From: Escarpia spicata | Lineage: Eukaryota; Annelida; Polychaeta; Sabellida; Siboglinidae | Length of the DNA stretch: 64,000 nt | Assembly: GCA_963995525.1 (NCBI GenBank) | Contig: OZ023216.1 | Coordinates: 34,085,774 to 34,149,773 of the forward strand | Reading direction: 5' to 3' | In this document: positions 16,301 through 28,600 of the stretch, piece by piece | Position numbering within the stretch: position 1 is the first letter of the stretch | Layout: every line of letters starts with the position of its first letter | Notes under the pieces: model-generated | Database searches by the model: none | What the model was told of the DNA's origin: nothing | The model's input: only the letters and a program-made list of their open reading frames with translations | Position numbers and translations under genes: made by a program

Positions 16301-19300
16301 CGAGACGATGGTGCCACCTGGCGAATATACTGCTAGCTATGTAGTAAGGGACCGGTTAGTATTTAATCCTTGCAATAGGCAGTTTCGTTGTGGCTGAGCG
16401 GAACAATCGAGTGTTCTAAAAGTATTGTCTTGATTGAATAAAAATAACTGGAATAATACAAACAATACATTGATAAATGGTCACAAAATTATGTTACGAT
16501 AAGAATGCGAGGGTATAAATGATGTTTTAAATACCATCACCATCAACCTAACAAAATAACGGTCCCCTGGAAATCAGGTTAGCCACATCCACTATATGAC
16601 GCTGTACATACGGGTATGTTTGCGACTTCGAGTTTTAACGTAGACGTCGGTGATTAACAATTTCAGATAACATACAATTTAATTACTTACAGTGGATTAC
16701 GTTGCTTGTGTAGGACACCATTCCTTATGCAGTCATCGTTTGTACGACGGGTGGAATTAGCCAGGTGCAGTTAAGTCTCCTCTGGCATCATCCAAGTCAC
16801 CAAGTGATCAAGTCGGCCGGCAACGATGTTGTGTTTATTTAAACTTGGCTCATTTGGGTGTACGCTTAATAGGGACGATTTGTTGACATACTTCAGCATC
16901 TCAAATATTTGTTAAGCGTACTGTACGCTAATTAGGTCGAACATGGTACTTTGTTTCAACATATTGTGTTGCTACAGTGTAACTGTTGTCGGCAGTTAAT
17001 GTAATCAGTTAGCACTTCAAAGGGATGCTTGTTTCACAACGTCCAATAAGTTACACTGTGTTAATTACAGCTGTCAAAGTGCTTGCATGGCCGGGTAATG
17101 CCATAATCTGAGGTGAATTTCCGTAATGATTACGGAAAATCCGTAATGGTAGGCAGCCCTGGTTATGGGTAATTTGACAATTATTTGCACAGCACATCGG
17201 TAATCACAAATAAATACGACCAGCAAGTAAAATGCATTTGATTAAAAGTATTTATGCATACTGAACATTGTTGTTTTGTACAGATATTCTACTAATATTA
17301 AATACATATTAATTTATAAATAAAATATCAAAAAGCGTATTTTCTATTCAACATCATACAAATCTACAGTATTGGTTTGATGATCAGTTACTGTTTGTTC
17401 ATGTCTCCTGAGAACAACATCTTCAGTGTGCAGTGAAATGTATCTTTGTCTCCATCTAGGTATTTACATTGGTTGGCGTTGTCCAGAATTTAAGCACGAC
17501 TGTCAACGTATCAATCGCAACTCAAAGTGTTTCTGCGGCCACCTACTGAAGGACCACGCCAGCTACAATGGTAAAGAATAGTTGCATTGACTGCCAAGTT
17601 CTGAGGGGCTATTCAGTAGGGGTGTAATGATACATAAAAAGTTTATGTAACAATAGTGTACTGTCAATAGTTGATTTAACTATTGATAGTTATAAACATG
17701 CATTTTCAGTTGACTTCCTTGAACCATTGACCTTTGATCTACCAACTGGCAATGTAGTTAAAAAATAGTAAAGGTTGTTCTCTTCTTTCACTGTGTGTCA
17801 GAGGTGAGGCACGCCTCAACACTGGTGCTTCTGTTTTCTTTTCTTTAGTTATTTAGTATTATTTATTGTTTTCAGTGGACAAATTGAGTGGTCAGTCATT
17901 CTCCAGAGGGCGCAACATTATTACAAAATTATTACTTGCATTCAGTGCTATAATCTGCAACTGCAGAAATTAAATGGTCAACCAGAACAGGTTTATGATC
18001 AAAATGCCGTAATTTTGAAAACTGCTGCCCTTGGCTTGTTCTTCCATGGGTGAGTGTAGGCTAGTTGACTGTCCACTCAAACAAAACAGACAGACAGACA
18101 GACTGAGAGGTGGACCGACACAAACGGAATGACTTTGGTGCCATCAAGTGGTGACCTTTTTTACAGGTCACAGTGTCAACGTTCCGTGTAAACAGTTTGG
18201 GTGTCAGTGTAAGGCGTACGCGTGGATTCCGTCGCGGCCAGAAGACATTGGTGAATTCTGGTTCCAGCGACGACGTGGCTTTGACGTGTCGACGTGGCGT
18301 GCGAAGTGCCGATGCAAACATGATCATGAGCACCACAAACCGACTGGATATCGCCAGTGCACTGTCACAGGTGGGTGTTTCACCATCTTTTACTTTGCCT
18401 GGCTTATTTGATGTATGAATGAATGAATTAATCTTTATTTTAACAACAACAAACATAATAAAGTAGCAAATTATTAAATTATAGATGTATTCAGTTGTCA
18501 AAAAATGGCAAAAGAAGGGTAAGACTTATAATTACTTGTCCTGTAGTTATAAGTGTTACACTTCTTCTTGCCCCATGTAGCAGCATAGAGTGAATTCTTG
18601 CTAACAGTTTATACAAACTTGTGAAATAAGGAGCATCATATTAAAAGGAACAATTCTGAACCCCCTTTCTGGCCTACATGTGTTATTGAACATTGGATAT
18701 ACAGAACAGTTTAACCAAATCTCAACACGGTCCTTATAGAGAGGGTTCAAAGTATTTGAAAAAGTAAATAATATGTCTATTATTTATGGTATATTTATAT
18801 AAGAGCAACCTTGTTAATCCTGACACTGGTTAATCCAGTCTGTGAGTCCGGATTAATAAGCCTTCATGGATGCCAAGATTCCAGATTATATTATCAGGGT
18901 CTGTATTAATAAGGTACCAATGTATCAGTATTGAAAAATGGATTAAACTGTCAAAAGTTGGTATGGTTTTGAATCGGTTGCTCTCTCTCCCTCTGTTCTT
19001 CCTTCCCTCCTACAAATGTGTGCGTGAATGTGTGTAGTCAAAAATATGTTTATTTTATTGATGCACCATTATTTGTGGCTTCAATAGCCATACAGTAGTT
19101 GGTGATACGATTAAAAAAGACGTATCACTTTTTATGAACATGTTTTTATTGATTTATTTTTGTCTATTTATTTATTATATATCTTAATTAATTTTAATAT
19201 ATTATAACTATGAAATTGACCTTTTAAATTATTATTAAATTATTTTAAATTATTTACAATACATTTTAGTGCAATTTCTATTGACTTTTTAATAAGTATT

Positions 19301-22300
19301 TTTAAGTTTTGTTATCATATAGATATTTTAATTATATATGTATCTATTTATTTGTATATTTTATTTATTATTTATTAACTCTGCTTCTACAAAAGAACTG
19401 TGATAGTACATTTCGTGTGGAATGGCACAAGTGAAACAGATGCGAACCACATCACATCTGCCATGTGAAAGTGCACATAATAATAATATGACTATTTATT
19501 TGTCTTAACATTTTAGAAACTATGTCATGTATTTTGGTTAGTTAACATGTCTACAGTGGAACCTCGGTAATGAGTCACCTCAGTGGTTGGGTCACTTCGC
19601 ACTTAAGGTCACGCTGGGTCAGTCCCAAATAATTTCCATAGTTAAAAACAGGACATTCGTCCCGATAATTGGGTCACCTCGCTATTCATTAATAGGGTCA
19701 CTAACTGGGTGCAAAATGACCAGATTAGCCACAGATGAACCCTGCAATTAGGGCCAGCTACGGCAGAGCAGCTATACCCATCAGATTCGGGACACCAGCC
19801 AGCTGCCCCTTTGTTAGACTCAAAAGCACCGCCAACAATGTCAAGAATCCATGATCCTGGCAATGTTACTCAGAGGCCAATAAATTTCAGACAACTATAA
19901 CAGGCACAGCACTTAACTTTTAAGATCCTCAGTCATCTTACGTAACACTTTGAACTCAAATTCTAATCGGATGAGTAGATTTCCCAGATAAATATCACAG
20001 TCTGGTCTGTCTTGATGCTAACAATAGGGTGTCAATAATTAGGCACATCACTGCTTGTTTATCTAACGAAGCTGAGCTCAACTGGAGAGGTAGGTTCAGT
20101 ATAATTTACGAATTGTTAGATTTTTACCAGTGTATCCGAAATGAAAGCAAAAGATAAGAGACATGTCAGAAAAGAATGTAAATCCTGTTATATCATGTTC
20201 TCTCTGTACAACCCTGTACATGTACACTGTACTTAACATTTTAGGAAAAGCAAACTTAGTACACCCTGTAACTGTATCTAGAAATAATCCAGATATTGCA
20301 CTGTACTTGATATCAACAATGCATTTGCATAATATGCATTGCTATTAAAATCACATATATCTGAGCAATTTTTCAAATTCCCATGATGCTTCAGTCACCA
20401 TATTCAGTATTAGGGTTACCTTGCTATTAGGATCACTCTTGCCCAGTCCCATGGGTAACCCTAATACAGAGGTTCCACTGTAATCTTTTTCATCTTAATT
20501 TAATATTACATTTTACTGACATACATATTTGTTATTCCATGTACCTTTTCTAATGTATGTGAATAGGCTTGTCACAGATATATTATGGTTCTCTACAAAT
20601 TATAGTAATAATATCAAAGCATAATTTCAAATTAATGTCAACAATGAGTTGCATGAAACCAACTTGTATTATTCAACATAAGTGGTTGTACTGCAGGGTG
20701 TAAATGTGGCATGTTTGACTCCAACTTCCTGTGTGCTGCGTGTGACCGCCACTGGGAGGAGCATCAGACCTTCTTTGAGGACACGGACACTCGCAGACAC
20801 AATGGCCTCCCCGTCGGTAGGTCCTGTACTATACAATCTATATCATTATTAACGTGCTAACTTGGAGGACTGTATCTCCTCCCAGGTGCCGAGGTCCACT
20901 CGCCTCTTTTTGTGTCCGTTCGCGTCCTTAGACCAAAACACAGGTAGTTACTTAGTTATTTACTTTTTAGTGGACCACTGTGGAGTTGTTTGATTAAATT
21001 ATATAATATAATTTCAGTGTTTCCAAACAGATTAGTTGGAATGAGTTATTTGGTTAACAAAGCTTAATTTTTAATGTAAGCTCTGCCTTAGAAATAACAT
21101 CACAACATGGACAGTTTCTTAGAATGCATTCCTGTCCAACTTTATATTTTGATGATTAGTTTATAATTTTTGTGTGGAAATAGTTTCTCTATTTTATTCT
21201 ACTATTTTACTCCATCAAAAACTGATGTGTTCAAGGAAATGTGTTATTCCTGTAAATGACTGCATCGACCATTTTTAGTCCTTTGGGCCGAAGGTCCAAA
21301 AGACTATTGCCATCACTCTGCGTCCGCCGTTGCTGCCGTATCTCAGAAACCGTTCAGTAACTGTTCCTCTAATTTTGCATACCTGGTAGATGTAACTTAG
21401 GGTACTGCCACTGTGCACGAGAAATCTTTGTTTGATTTAATCATTCTAAGGACCCCATAGAGCCCCCAGGACCCCCCAAAAATGGTAATTTTTCACATTT
21501 TGCCAATTTTTTCAAAAACTGTTCAGTAACTTTTTCTCTAATTTTGCATATACATTTCATGTGGTAGTGTATACAAGGGATTTATGTTTGATTGAATCAT
21601 TCTAAGAGCACCTCAGGGCCTCTCAAGCTAAATGTTCACATTTTGTCTGTTTCTGCCTGGACTAGGTTGGCAGAGAGCCAAGTGACCCACCCGACCCCCA
21701 CCTCACTGTGGAGGAAGGGTCTGCCTGCTATTGTTTGATGGAAACTGTGACTAATCTGTAATTGGTCACTGGCAGAGGCTTGTGTCAACAGACAACTGGA
21801 TAGTTGCATGTACATTCTAAGCTGTGTCAAACAGTGGGCTGTAACTAATGTGTAATGGGAAACCCTACAGCACATTTACAACCTGACAACGTTAAATCAG
21901 CAGTAGACATATAACTATCAATGAAATCAATATAAAGATATGACCTAGGATTAAAATAAAATAACTTAGGTATAAAATAATATATAAAGTAAAACAACAT
22001 AGGTATACTCGAAAAGGCTAAAGCATATTTAGGCAAAAATTATAAGGACTATTATTCAGATGTTTTACTATACATGTTGCAGCTATTCCGTCACTCCAGT
22101 TATATTAGTATTATGTTGTTTTTAACTGTCATTACTACTGTTTTTAAGTCAAAATGCATGTTATCAAAAATAGATAAGCGAGCGAAAAATGAACAACTGT
22201 CAAACACGTTCGAAAAACGCCTTTTTAATGATTGCTAGTACCATTACGGTTCGTCGGATCCTAACAATATTGATGTCGTTTGAAAGTTTAAGCATTCTGC

Positions 22301-23846
22301 TATTCAAACATATAAATGGTTTCCTGATAATCATTCCTAAAATTAACTGAAAACGGACCTACAACCGGGCCCGTTCCGGTGTCTTAGACACTGCGAACCA
22401 TGTTGTTTCGTCGACACAGTTCACCAATCTACCGATTGAGGCACCACTATCAGATTTCATAGTATAAGCTCCACCCACTTTCAAACGACTGCTAAAATTA
22501 CATACGTGAAGTAGGCGTGACGTCACAATCACGTATATCAACCAACCAACGCAACGAATTTAGACCCGTTGGGTGGCGTACTTTATTGTGACGTCACGCC
22601 GACGTAGAAATATATCGGTTTCGCTGCAATCAAAGCACATCAGTTTTGCCGTGGTTTAAAAGTGGGTGGAGCTTATCACATGAAATCAAGAAATGGCGAA
22701 GTGCGCATGTCTGAACCTATGCAAATGAGGAAAACAGCGCCGCAATCGGAAGATTAGTGTACTGAGTACCCGCCGCCAACATCGTTCGGAACCGTACAGA
22801 ACACCGAAAACGGCGTGATTGCAAGTCCATTTATCGGTGTTCTTTGAACGGTTACCGGGAAATCTAGATGTCGCTAGAATAACAAAAAGTGCATCCTTTC
22901 AAATGATACCAAGATCGTCGGGACAGGACGTTCCGTGAGGGTGCTAGCGACCGTAGAATTTCATGTTTTAGACGTGTTTTGAGTTGTTCATTTTTCGCTC
23001 GCTTATCTATTTTTGATGTTATGCATATGTACCTTGTTAACAAATATAGTTTTTATCGTAGTTCATCTCTTTCTTCTTCCCATTCTGGGGGAGGGTGGTA
23101 GGGGCAAAAGGAGAACAGATAATGTGTGTCCATTTTCTTAAACAATGTTTTACTGTGCTATATGCGAGATTGCAGCTCACCAACTCTCCTGCAAGGTTTT
23201 TACCACCACTGGAAATCGGCCTAAATAGCAGAGTATCCGGATAAAATCCAACAGTAATTTTTAACAACACATTAACTAATATATACAATATTCATGAAAT
23301 GGTCTACTCGAATACTTTATTTCCAGGTGTATCTTCACTGGCATGCATATAGTCTAGAGAGCTACTAAACATGTCAACACTTTACTTCCATCATAACTCT
23401 TAATGATCTGTAACTATGATTCACCAAAAAACATTTAATTAATAATTACAAATTCACAATATAATCCAAAGGACTTCAGGACCTCTTGGCCCATTTTTAT
23501 TATAACCACCTTCCAGAGTGACGTGTTTCTTCCCCCAGGGGCTGACTACCTGCCATTTGCGGAGATCCCGTCGCTGCGGAACATGGTGTTGACGGGTGAA
23601 GATGATGGGGACATGTCCTATATGTCCGTCATGCAGTCTCCCTACGCCCAGCCTCTTCCCATCAATCAGCCCGCCGACAACAGGACTCCAGTACAGTTTG
23701 GGAGGGCGCAGCCTCAAAGAGCCATAGGGCCCGGGGAGCAGTTCCCTGCATTACAAGGCCCGGGAGGCCCTCCCATGGGGCAGTTCCGGGGAAGGGGTGG
23801 TCCGGGGGGGCCATCTGGTAGTGGCTTCAGACCTGTGTATGACTGA
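10313..23846 (+). CDS. FAM221B: FAM221B-like Cys/His-rich protein, 7 exons, 352 aa
   Basis: Exons: 10313-10387, 13592-13691, 15162-15302, 17460-17570, 18167-18370, 20697-20816 and 23539-23846. All introns are GT-AG and phases agree. Residues 1-58 are basic and Pro/Gly-rich. Residues 60-105 carry YTLRPV and LFEPEREAAL, which match FAM221B as I remember it. Metal-binding-type Cys/His clusters follow: C113-C120, CFCGHLLKDH (129-138), C150/C155/C157, CRCKHDHEHH (190-199), C212/C214 and CAACDRHWEEH (223-233). The tail is Gly/Pro/Arg-rich and ends RPVYD. The family has no established biochemical function that I can cite. Human FAM221B is about 400 aa, so the length is comparable. ATG 10313 was chosen because its exon joins exon 2 in phase. 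The alternative is a FAM221A/B ancestor. Confidence 0.88.
10768..12430 (-). repeat. Family A repeat, copy 2 (FAM221B intron 1)
   Basis: It starts ATGGGCCAAGAAACCCTGAA and ends CCTTCCGCCCAAAGGACT, inverted relative to copy 1. The subunit with GAATGATTCTATCAAA and GCAAAATTAGAG recurs three times near 11827, 12105 and 12251. Confidence 0.7.
12442..13195. mobile_element. Pogo-like TIR element with one decayed end (FAM221B intron 1)
   Basis: The left end TACAGTAAAACTTGTGTTAG and the interior (GGTCACTTTTGAAAGTCCC, TTATTCAGGGAA in inverse) match the element at 32785-33657 in inverted orientation. The expected right terminal CAGTAAAACC has been lost or mutated. No transposase ORF. Confidence 0.6.
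13284..13459. mobile_element. Short pogo-like MITE (FAM221B intron 1)
   Basis: The left end TATAGTGGAACCTCACTATT and the right end GGTTCGACTGTA are an imperfect inverted pair. It is about 176 bp long and lies just upstream of FAM221B exon 2. Confidence 0.45.
13592..13691 (+). CDS. FAM221B: FAM221B exon 2
   Basis: The acceptor GTGTTTGCAG follows a pyrimidine-rich tract and the donor is AAAG|GTTTGT. It enters in phase 0 and leaves in phase 1, which fits exons 1 and 3. The peptide is Pro/Gly/Lys-rich (PPPGGTGKGALVPRS...). A minisatellite starts 16 bp after the donor site. Confidence 0.65.
13708..14788. repeat. 21-bp minisatellite, about 51 copies (FAM221B intron 2)
   Basis: The unit begins CACATACCAGTATCC and is completed by ACACTG (21 bp). 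Variants carry CACTATCCACATTG, CATATCAG or CAGTACCC. Because 21 is a multiple of 3 and the unit has no stop codon in any frame used, long ORFs (376-465 aa) run through it on both strands. These should not be annotated as genes without transcript evidence. One of them (13535-14803) is in frame with exon 2. Confidence 0.95.
15162..15302 (+). CDS. FAM221B: FAM221B exon 3
   Basis: Acceptor GCTTGTAG, donor ACTG|GTATGT, phase 1 to 1. It encodes YTLRPVQEAKNYDV through LFEPEREAALDAQNT, the conserved N-terminal block of the family. Confidence 0.88.
15505..15955 (+). repeat. Family C dispersed repeat, copy 1 (FAM221B intron 3)
   Basis: It shares GATTACATCAGTGCCAGCC, AGCAGTACCCCCTGG and TATTGGGATTCCCAGA blocks with 33868-34260. 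A more diverged inverse copy lies at 43395-43775. About 400 bp, no coding capacity recognised. Confidence 0.65.
15976..16948. mobile_element. TIR element, about 970 bp (FAM221B intron 3)
   Basis: The left end is TACCGTATTCGACCTAATTA followed by GCGTAC. The right end read in reverse complement is TACCATGTTCGACCTAATTA followed by GCGTAC, so the TIR is about 26 bp with few mismatches. No transposase ORF, so it is probably a MITE. Confidence 0.7.
17460..17570 (+). CDS. FAM221B: FAM221B exon 4
   Basis: Acceptor CCATCTAG, donor AATG|GTAAAG, phase 1 to 1. It encodes IYIGWRCPEFKHDC and CFCGHLLKDH, the first Cys/His cluster. Confidence 0.92.
18167..18370 (+). CDS. FAM221B: FAM221B exon 5
   Basis: Acceptor TTTTTTACAG, donor CACAG|GTGGGT, phase 1 to 1. 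It encodes FGCQCKAYAWIPSRPEDIG, then GEFWFQRRRGFD and the CRCKHDHEHH cluster. Confidence 0.93.
19554..20480. mobile_element. Pogo/Tigger-like TIR element, 927 bp (FAM221B intron 5)
   Basis: The left end is CAGTGGAACCTCGGTAATGA and the right end, reversed, is CAGTGGAACCTCTGTATTAG. TA flanks both ends (19552-19553 and 20481-20482), as expected for pogo/Tc1-type integration. No transposase recognised. Confidence 0.8.
20697..20816 (+). CDS. FAM221B: FAM221B exon 6
   Basis: Acceptor GTACTGCAG, donor GTCG|GTAGGT, phase 1 to 1. It encodes CKCGMFDSNFLCAACDRHWE, the last Cys/His cluster. Confidence 0.92.
21277..23503 (+). repeat. Family A repeat, copy 3, interrupted (FAM221B intron 6)
   Basis: It starts AGTCCTTTGGGCCGAAGGTC and ends CAGGACCTCTTGGCCCATTT, in the same orientation as copy 1. 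It ends only about 35 bp before the acceptor of FAM221B exon 7. An 853-bp TIR element (22164-23016) is inserted in it. Confidence 0.75.
22164..23016. mobile_element. 853-bp TIR element nested in family A copy 3
   Basis: Both ends carry the same 35-bp inverted repeat, starting TCAAAAATAGATAAGCGAGC. The flank TGTTA is duplicated (22159-22163 and 23017-23021). Comparison with uninterrupted family A copies, which read straight through ATGCATG-TATG at this point, confirms the insertion. Inside, AAGCTCCACCCACTTT occurs twice in opposite orientations (near 22467 and 22659). No transposase ORF. The superfamily is unassigned. Confidence 0.85.
23539..23846 (+). CDS. FAM221B: FAM221B exon 7 (terminal)
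   Basis: Acceptor TTCTTCCCCCAG, phase 1, ending in TGA. It encodes ADYLPFAEIPSLRNM, an acidic stretch (EDDGD) and a Gly/Pro/Arg-rich tail with an RGRGGPGGP segment. Confidence 0.9.
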
Positions 23847-24062
23847 ACCAATACGTTACTGTACAGTCGGTTCCACACAGCTGCAGGTTAGATATAGCAT
23901 GCTGGACAAATTAAATATATTTATTATTGTAATGATCATTTGTTATAGGAGCATTCAAAATCTTTTGAAAATGTGATATGATTGACCTTGTTTATTCAAT
24001 TTAATGGTTCTACAGTATATGAAATGTTGGCAGTCTTATGAGCATTTTAAAGATAAAAATAC

Positions 24063-24068
24063 AATAAA
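24063..24068 (+). terminator. Poly(A) signal of FAM221B
   Basis: AATAAA lies 217 bp after the FAM221B stop, followed by a GT-rich stretch (GTTGGATGTGTGGGTG) typical of a downstream cleavage element. Confidence 0.6.
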
Positions 24069-25589
24069 AAGTTGGATGTGTGGGTGAATGTGTCGGTGAT
24101 CCATTTATATTAGCACAAAATATGGAAGTTGTTGTTTCCCTGTTAAATGTTTTCAATAATTGACTTTCCATTTACAGTATTGACATTCTTTTGGATAGAG
24201 GTGTGGGTGGGTTGGTTCCACCATATCCCAACAAATTTGGATTATTGTATTTTTTATTTACAAATTAATCTTCATTTTGTGTTTTATAGTAGTGTGTTTT
24301 AATGTTATTCTTACAGTATTGCATTTACATTCCTGTGATAGTATGGAAAGTGACATGTGAATGTTAGCTTATTATTAGTGTGGTCACTAATGAACTATGA
24401 ATGTATTGGTAGGGGCCATTGTTATACTGTTATTTGTTGGTGGTCTTAGCTGCTTCTAGGTGCTTATTGATGTTGACCAAAATTAAACAAGCAAAATCAC
24501 TTTGAATGATCTACCTTGCATGACTGCAGCCCTCTTTCTCTCCTTTCCCTGCCATTACCCTGTTTCCTCTCCCTGTTTGTGACTCCCACTATCTACCTCC
24601 CTGGCAACCTCACTATCTCTTCCAAAACATGCCCGTTCACTCTCACCATGGCCGTGTTACTAGATTCCTGTTTTCTCGCTTTTGTCTCACAATCTCGCGT
24701 CCCCTTTGGTATAAAATATCATCCTCTATGGTTCCACGCTAACAGTTTATCTGAGTCTCCTATTCTATTTATTTACTGTAATAACTTTAATTTAAATGTC
24801 TGACCCATCATCTCGGATCATGCAGATGTCCAGCTGATTACAATGAGTTTATTTTACACTTTACAGGCATACAACTTGACAGTATAATTTTTATAGAACT
24901 AATATTCACACTATAGAACAGCAACTCAACAATCAAATTGTAACTAATTGTTATGTAAATCATGTGACACTTGATAACCCAGTTATCACGGCTGACCATG
25001 TCGCTTTTTAATCAAGTTCTGCTGTATATATTTGAATAAAAAACTGACTATATCAACAAAGATGGCTGTCTTACTTGGACGTGTAGATAAAGGTTATTTA
25101 AAGTTTTCTTGTAGGTAGTGTAGCTGCAAAACCAATTTATTAAATTGTTACTAATAATATGTGTGTCTATACATATTACTGTTGTAAGATCTAAGTGTAA
25201 CACAAATATGTTTAAAGTTGTATTATATGCTTTACTGTTACATTGTTAATGTGCTCTAAGCACAAGTGTAAACCAGGTCACACTTACATACACTGATTGT
25301 ATTCACAACTTATTACTTGCTAGATTCAGTCACACGCCAATAAATTGATGTCCTTGCTGTACTGAAATCAGGAGGCCTGGATTTTGTTGTGCAATCATCT
25401 GCTGTTTTACTTGGTTCTATGCAAAGAATATGTTCGACTCATTCGGCAAATGAGAGATTTCACCTGGAGCAGCACCATTGGCGGTGTTTCAGCCATTTCA
25501 GTTCCGTGCAATTATGTTGTACTGCACAAGCAGTTAAGTGCATTTCAATCACAGTACGAGTCCATCTACTGGCACAGTGTTGAACCATT
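24069..25589. other. Intergenic, between convergent FAM221B and COMMD10
   Basis: No exon or recognisable repeat was found. TTTATT at 25136-25141 and 24848-24853 (AATAAA on the minus strand) are candidate poly(A) signals for COMMD10. Confidence 0.45.
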
Positions 25590-25628
25590 TCAGCTGAGCG
25601 TGTCAAGCTGTGCTTGAATCGTCTCCAA
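25590..25628 (-). CDS. COMMD10: COMMD10 exon 8 (terminal)
   Basis: Acceptor CTTTTCAG, 12 codons [12 protein letters not shown] plus TGA. It closely matches the family's C-terminus. Confidence 0.93.
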   Translation of the reverse strand: METIQAQLDTLS

Positions 25629-28600
25629 CTGAAAAGGTCAACACAAGAAATAGAAATGTGAGACTGCAGTGGTGACGAGCGATATGAGCTTTCTTTTATG
25701 AACATAAAAAAACGTCATTTTTATCTGACATACAGATACTATGATAACATTGAACTTCTCGTGAATGTTTTGTAATAATATGTATCTATATATAAATATA
25801 TATACAGGCTGTACTGTGCGTGTATAAACTGTACATCATGCTAATATCAACAAGCTTTTCTGCAATTTCACAAAACATCCAAATCAGTATATATTAGGAA
25901 AAGGTACCCAGAATTAGGAAATTTTGTAATTTGTCATATCTTAAAACAAATATTTTACCAACCTGGTTATAGAATGCATATAATTCCTCATGGGTGAATT
26001 CCATTCTGACTTTGTTTTTCTCCTATGAACAAACCAGATCATCAGACATTGCTGTTTATGTTGAAACTGCCATGCACATTGTTGTAAACTGCTACACATG
26101 CACACATAATCATGAATAAACATGCAGTACTGCTCCCATACACCCACCACCTCACTACCTCACTACTCACCCACCACCTCACTACTCACACACCCACTCA
26201 CTACTCGCACACCCACCACCTCGCTACTCACACACCCACCACCTCATTACTCACACACCCACCACCTCGCTACTCACACATTCACCACCTCACTACTCAC
26301 ACACCCACCACCTCACTACTCTCACATTCACTACACACACACCCACCCACCACCTCACTACTCACACACCCACCACCTCACTACTCTCACATTCACTACT
26401 CACACACCCACCACCTCACTACTCGCGTGAATAAGCAAACATTAAATATGCACTTAAATGGGTTTGAACAATGATGTGTTTATGGAATAAAAACTTAACT
26501 AATTATGTAAAAGGTAGACAATTACCAAACCCCCAAGTGGCCCATGTGATAGTGACTATGTGTTGGTCTTAATAGGAGTGTCCTACACCATATATTGTAC
26601 AACCTCAATTGTCATACTTTTTGCATTAGATTGTTACACTATATGTTTATATGTATGCTTTATATGTATTACTATTTTAAATTGTATGTTGTACAATATC
26701 ATATTGGGAAAATAAACACACCTATCTTCTGCACTTAGTGGGGTACCATAACCCAAGATAGCCATAAGAATTGTGCATTTTGTGATAAAAGCACCAGATT
26801 TGGCACACATATAGACATTTATATCATAAACAGATTAGGAGCCATCGCAAATTTGGCCCCTGGTGGCTGTAACAGCCATTTTCCAAAATGGCCACGTGCG
26901 ATCACCGATATTTTTACATATCTGCTCTACTGGGGAAGACAGCAGGTTGACATTGCAAGAAACAGTCCAAGAGTGCTTATGGAAGAGCCAAGTATTTGAT
27001 TTTACCAAAACAAATTGGTCTAACTGGACTAATTAGTGTAATTAGGTACACTAGCAAAAATGCCCGTCATCTGATGGGATGCCATGTTAGAAGACAATCT
27101 TGAAAGTATAACATTTTAGAAAACACGGCATCATTACATAAACACCATAACGCATGTCGATTGATAGGCCCTAGTTGTGACAATGTTGAATTGTCAAATA
27201 ATATTTGTATTGATGTGCTATTGGCATGAGGTTAGACATAAACGTTACTGTGTCTGCATCTACTCCATGATGCCAAGTATATGACGCAGGAGTATTTGCT
27301 ATGCATGCAGGGTTCTTGTGACTGTTAAGTTATGTTTTACCGTTTACGTGAATATTACATTTTACATTTCGAACAACTGATTTATCACATCAAAAGTTAA
27401 ATCTTTATATATATATGGAGTATTTTGAAAAAATATAGGTCCAACCCTTGGGGTCATAGTCTCGTAGATTAATCCCTGGAAGTTTGGCGCTCGAGGTTCA
27501 TGTTGTTTAAGAGGAAAACGTTAACATGCCCGTATACATACGTATATACATACATATATACATACATAATTATATAAGCTCGATTATACTATATAGTAAG
27601 ATGTCAAGAGAGATCTCAGGGGTGAACAGCTAAGAGTGGGAGACAATTACAGATTAAGATCAGGACAGATGAAGAAATATCATCAAGAAGGCAGAACAAG
27701 GGATGTGTCCTCTGCCCTGCAAGGAACCCGGGTAAGTTACCTGTGTGTTTTCATCCTTGACTGTCAGCTCAAACATGGCGTTTGGCAGTTTCATCTTGCT
27801 CTGTGTTGACTGTGCCATCTGTAGACTTAACCTCCAGTTAATGTCTTCCAACTGTCACAGGTTCAAAACAGTAACTTCAGTTTTATTTGTTTCAAGTTAT
27901 CTTTAAAAAATACAATAATTTGCAATGTTATTAACCCTCTACACTTTCACTGCCTACAACTGCACAATCTATGATTCTCCCCAACCCACTGTATCCGCCC
28001 ACACAGCACCGAAATGTGACACCACATCACTGTGCAACCAGCCACTCGGGTTCCAACAACTGTTGTCGGCCATATTTACACCAACGTAGTGTGTTGTTTT
28101 GTTCCAGACTGTAATCGTTATTCTCATAGTCATACTTGTCGTGTTTTTTTATCCCAAAAGTTTAAAGTGAGAAGCAACGATTGGTGACACAAATTAAGTA
28201 TTTTATGTGTTTTGGAATGAGAAAATGTTTTAATGCAAGCTAGTGGATAATGACGATATCTATAGCAGCGTAACACATTCATTGTTGTGCATCACGCTAT
28301 TTTCACTGCAAAATAATAATTCACTGAATAATATTGTTGATCATTATGACAGAAATGTATCTGGAATTGTACCTGATAAGTTTATATTTAAAATAAATAC
28401 TTGTAGTGTTGTGCATGACCCAATATACTTGTACTTGGAATTGCACTGTCTCTTGCTCACTTTTAGTAAGTACCCATTTTTAGAGCATTTGTTGCCTAAA
28501 GTCCTTCCCATTCGGATTCCGAGGATATGACAACAAATATATCTGTCCTCTGACCTGTTTTGAGGCTATACTTCTTTGTCGCAGTTTCTGAGTCACATTT

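Noticed and set aside
26112..26474. His/Thr-rich ORFs that resemble a histidine-rich protein
   Set aside because: Translation of a CA-rich minisatellite in COMMD10 intron 6.
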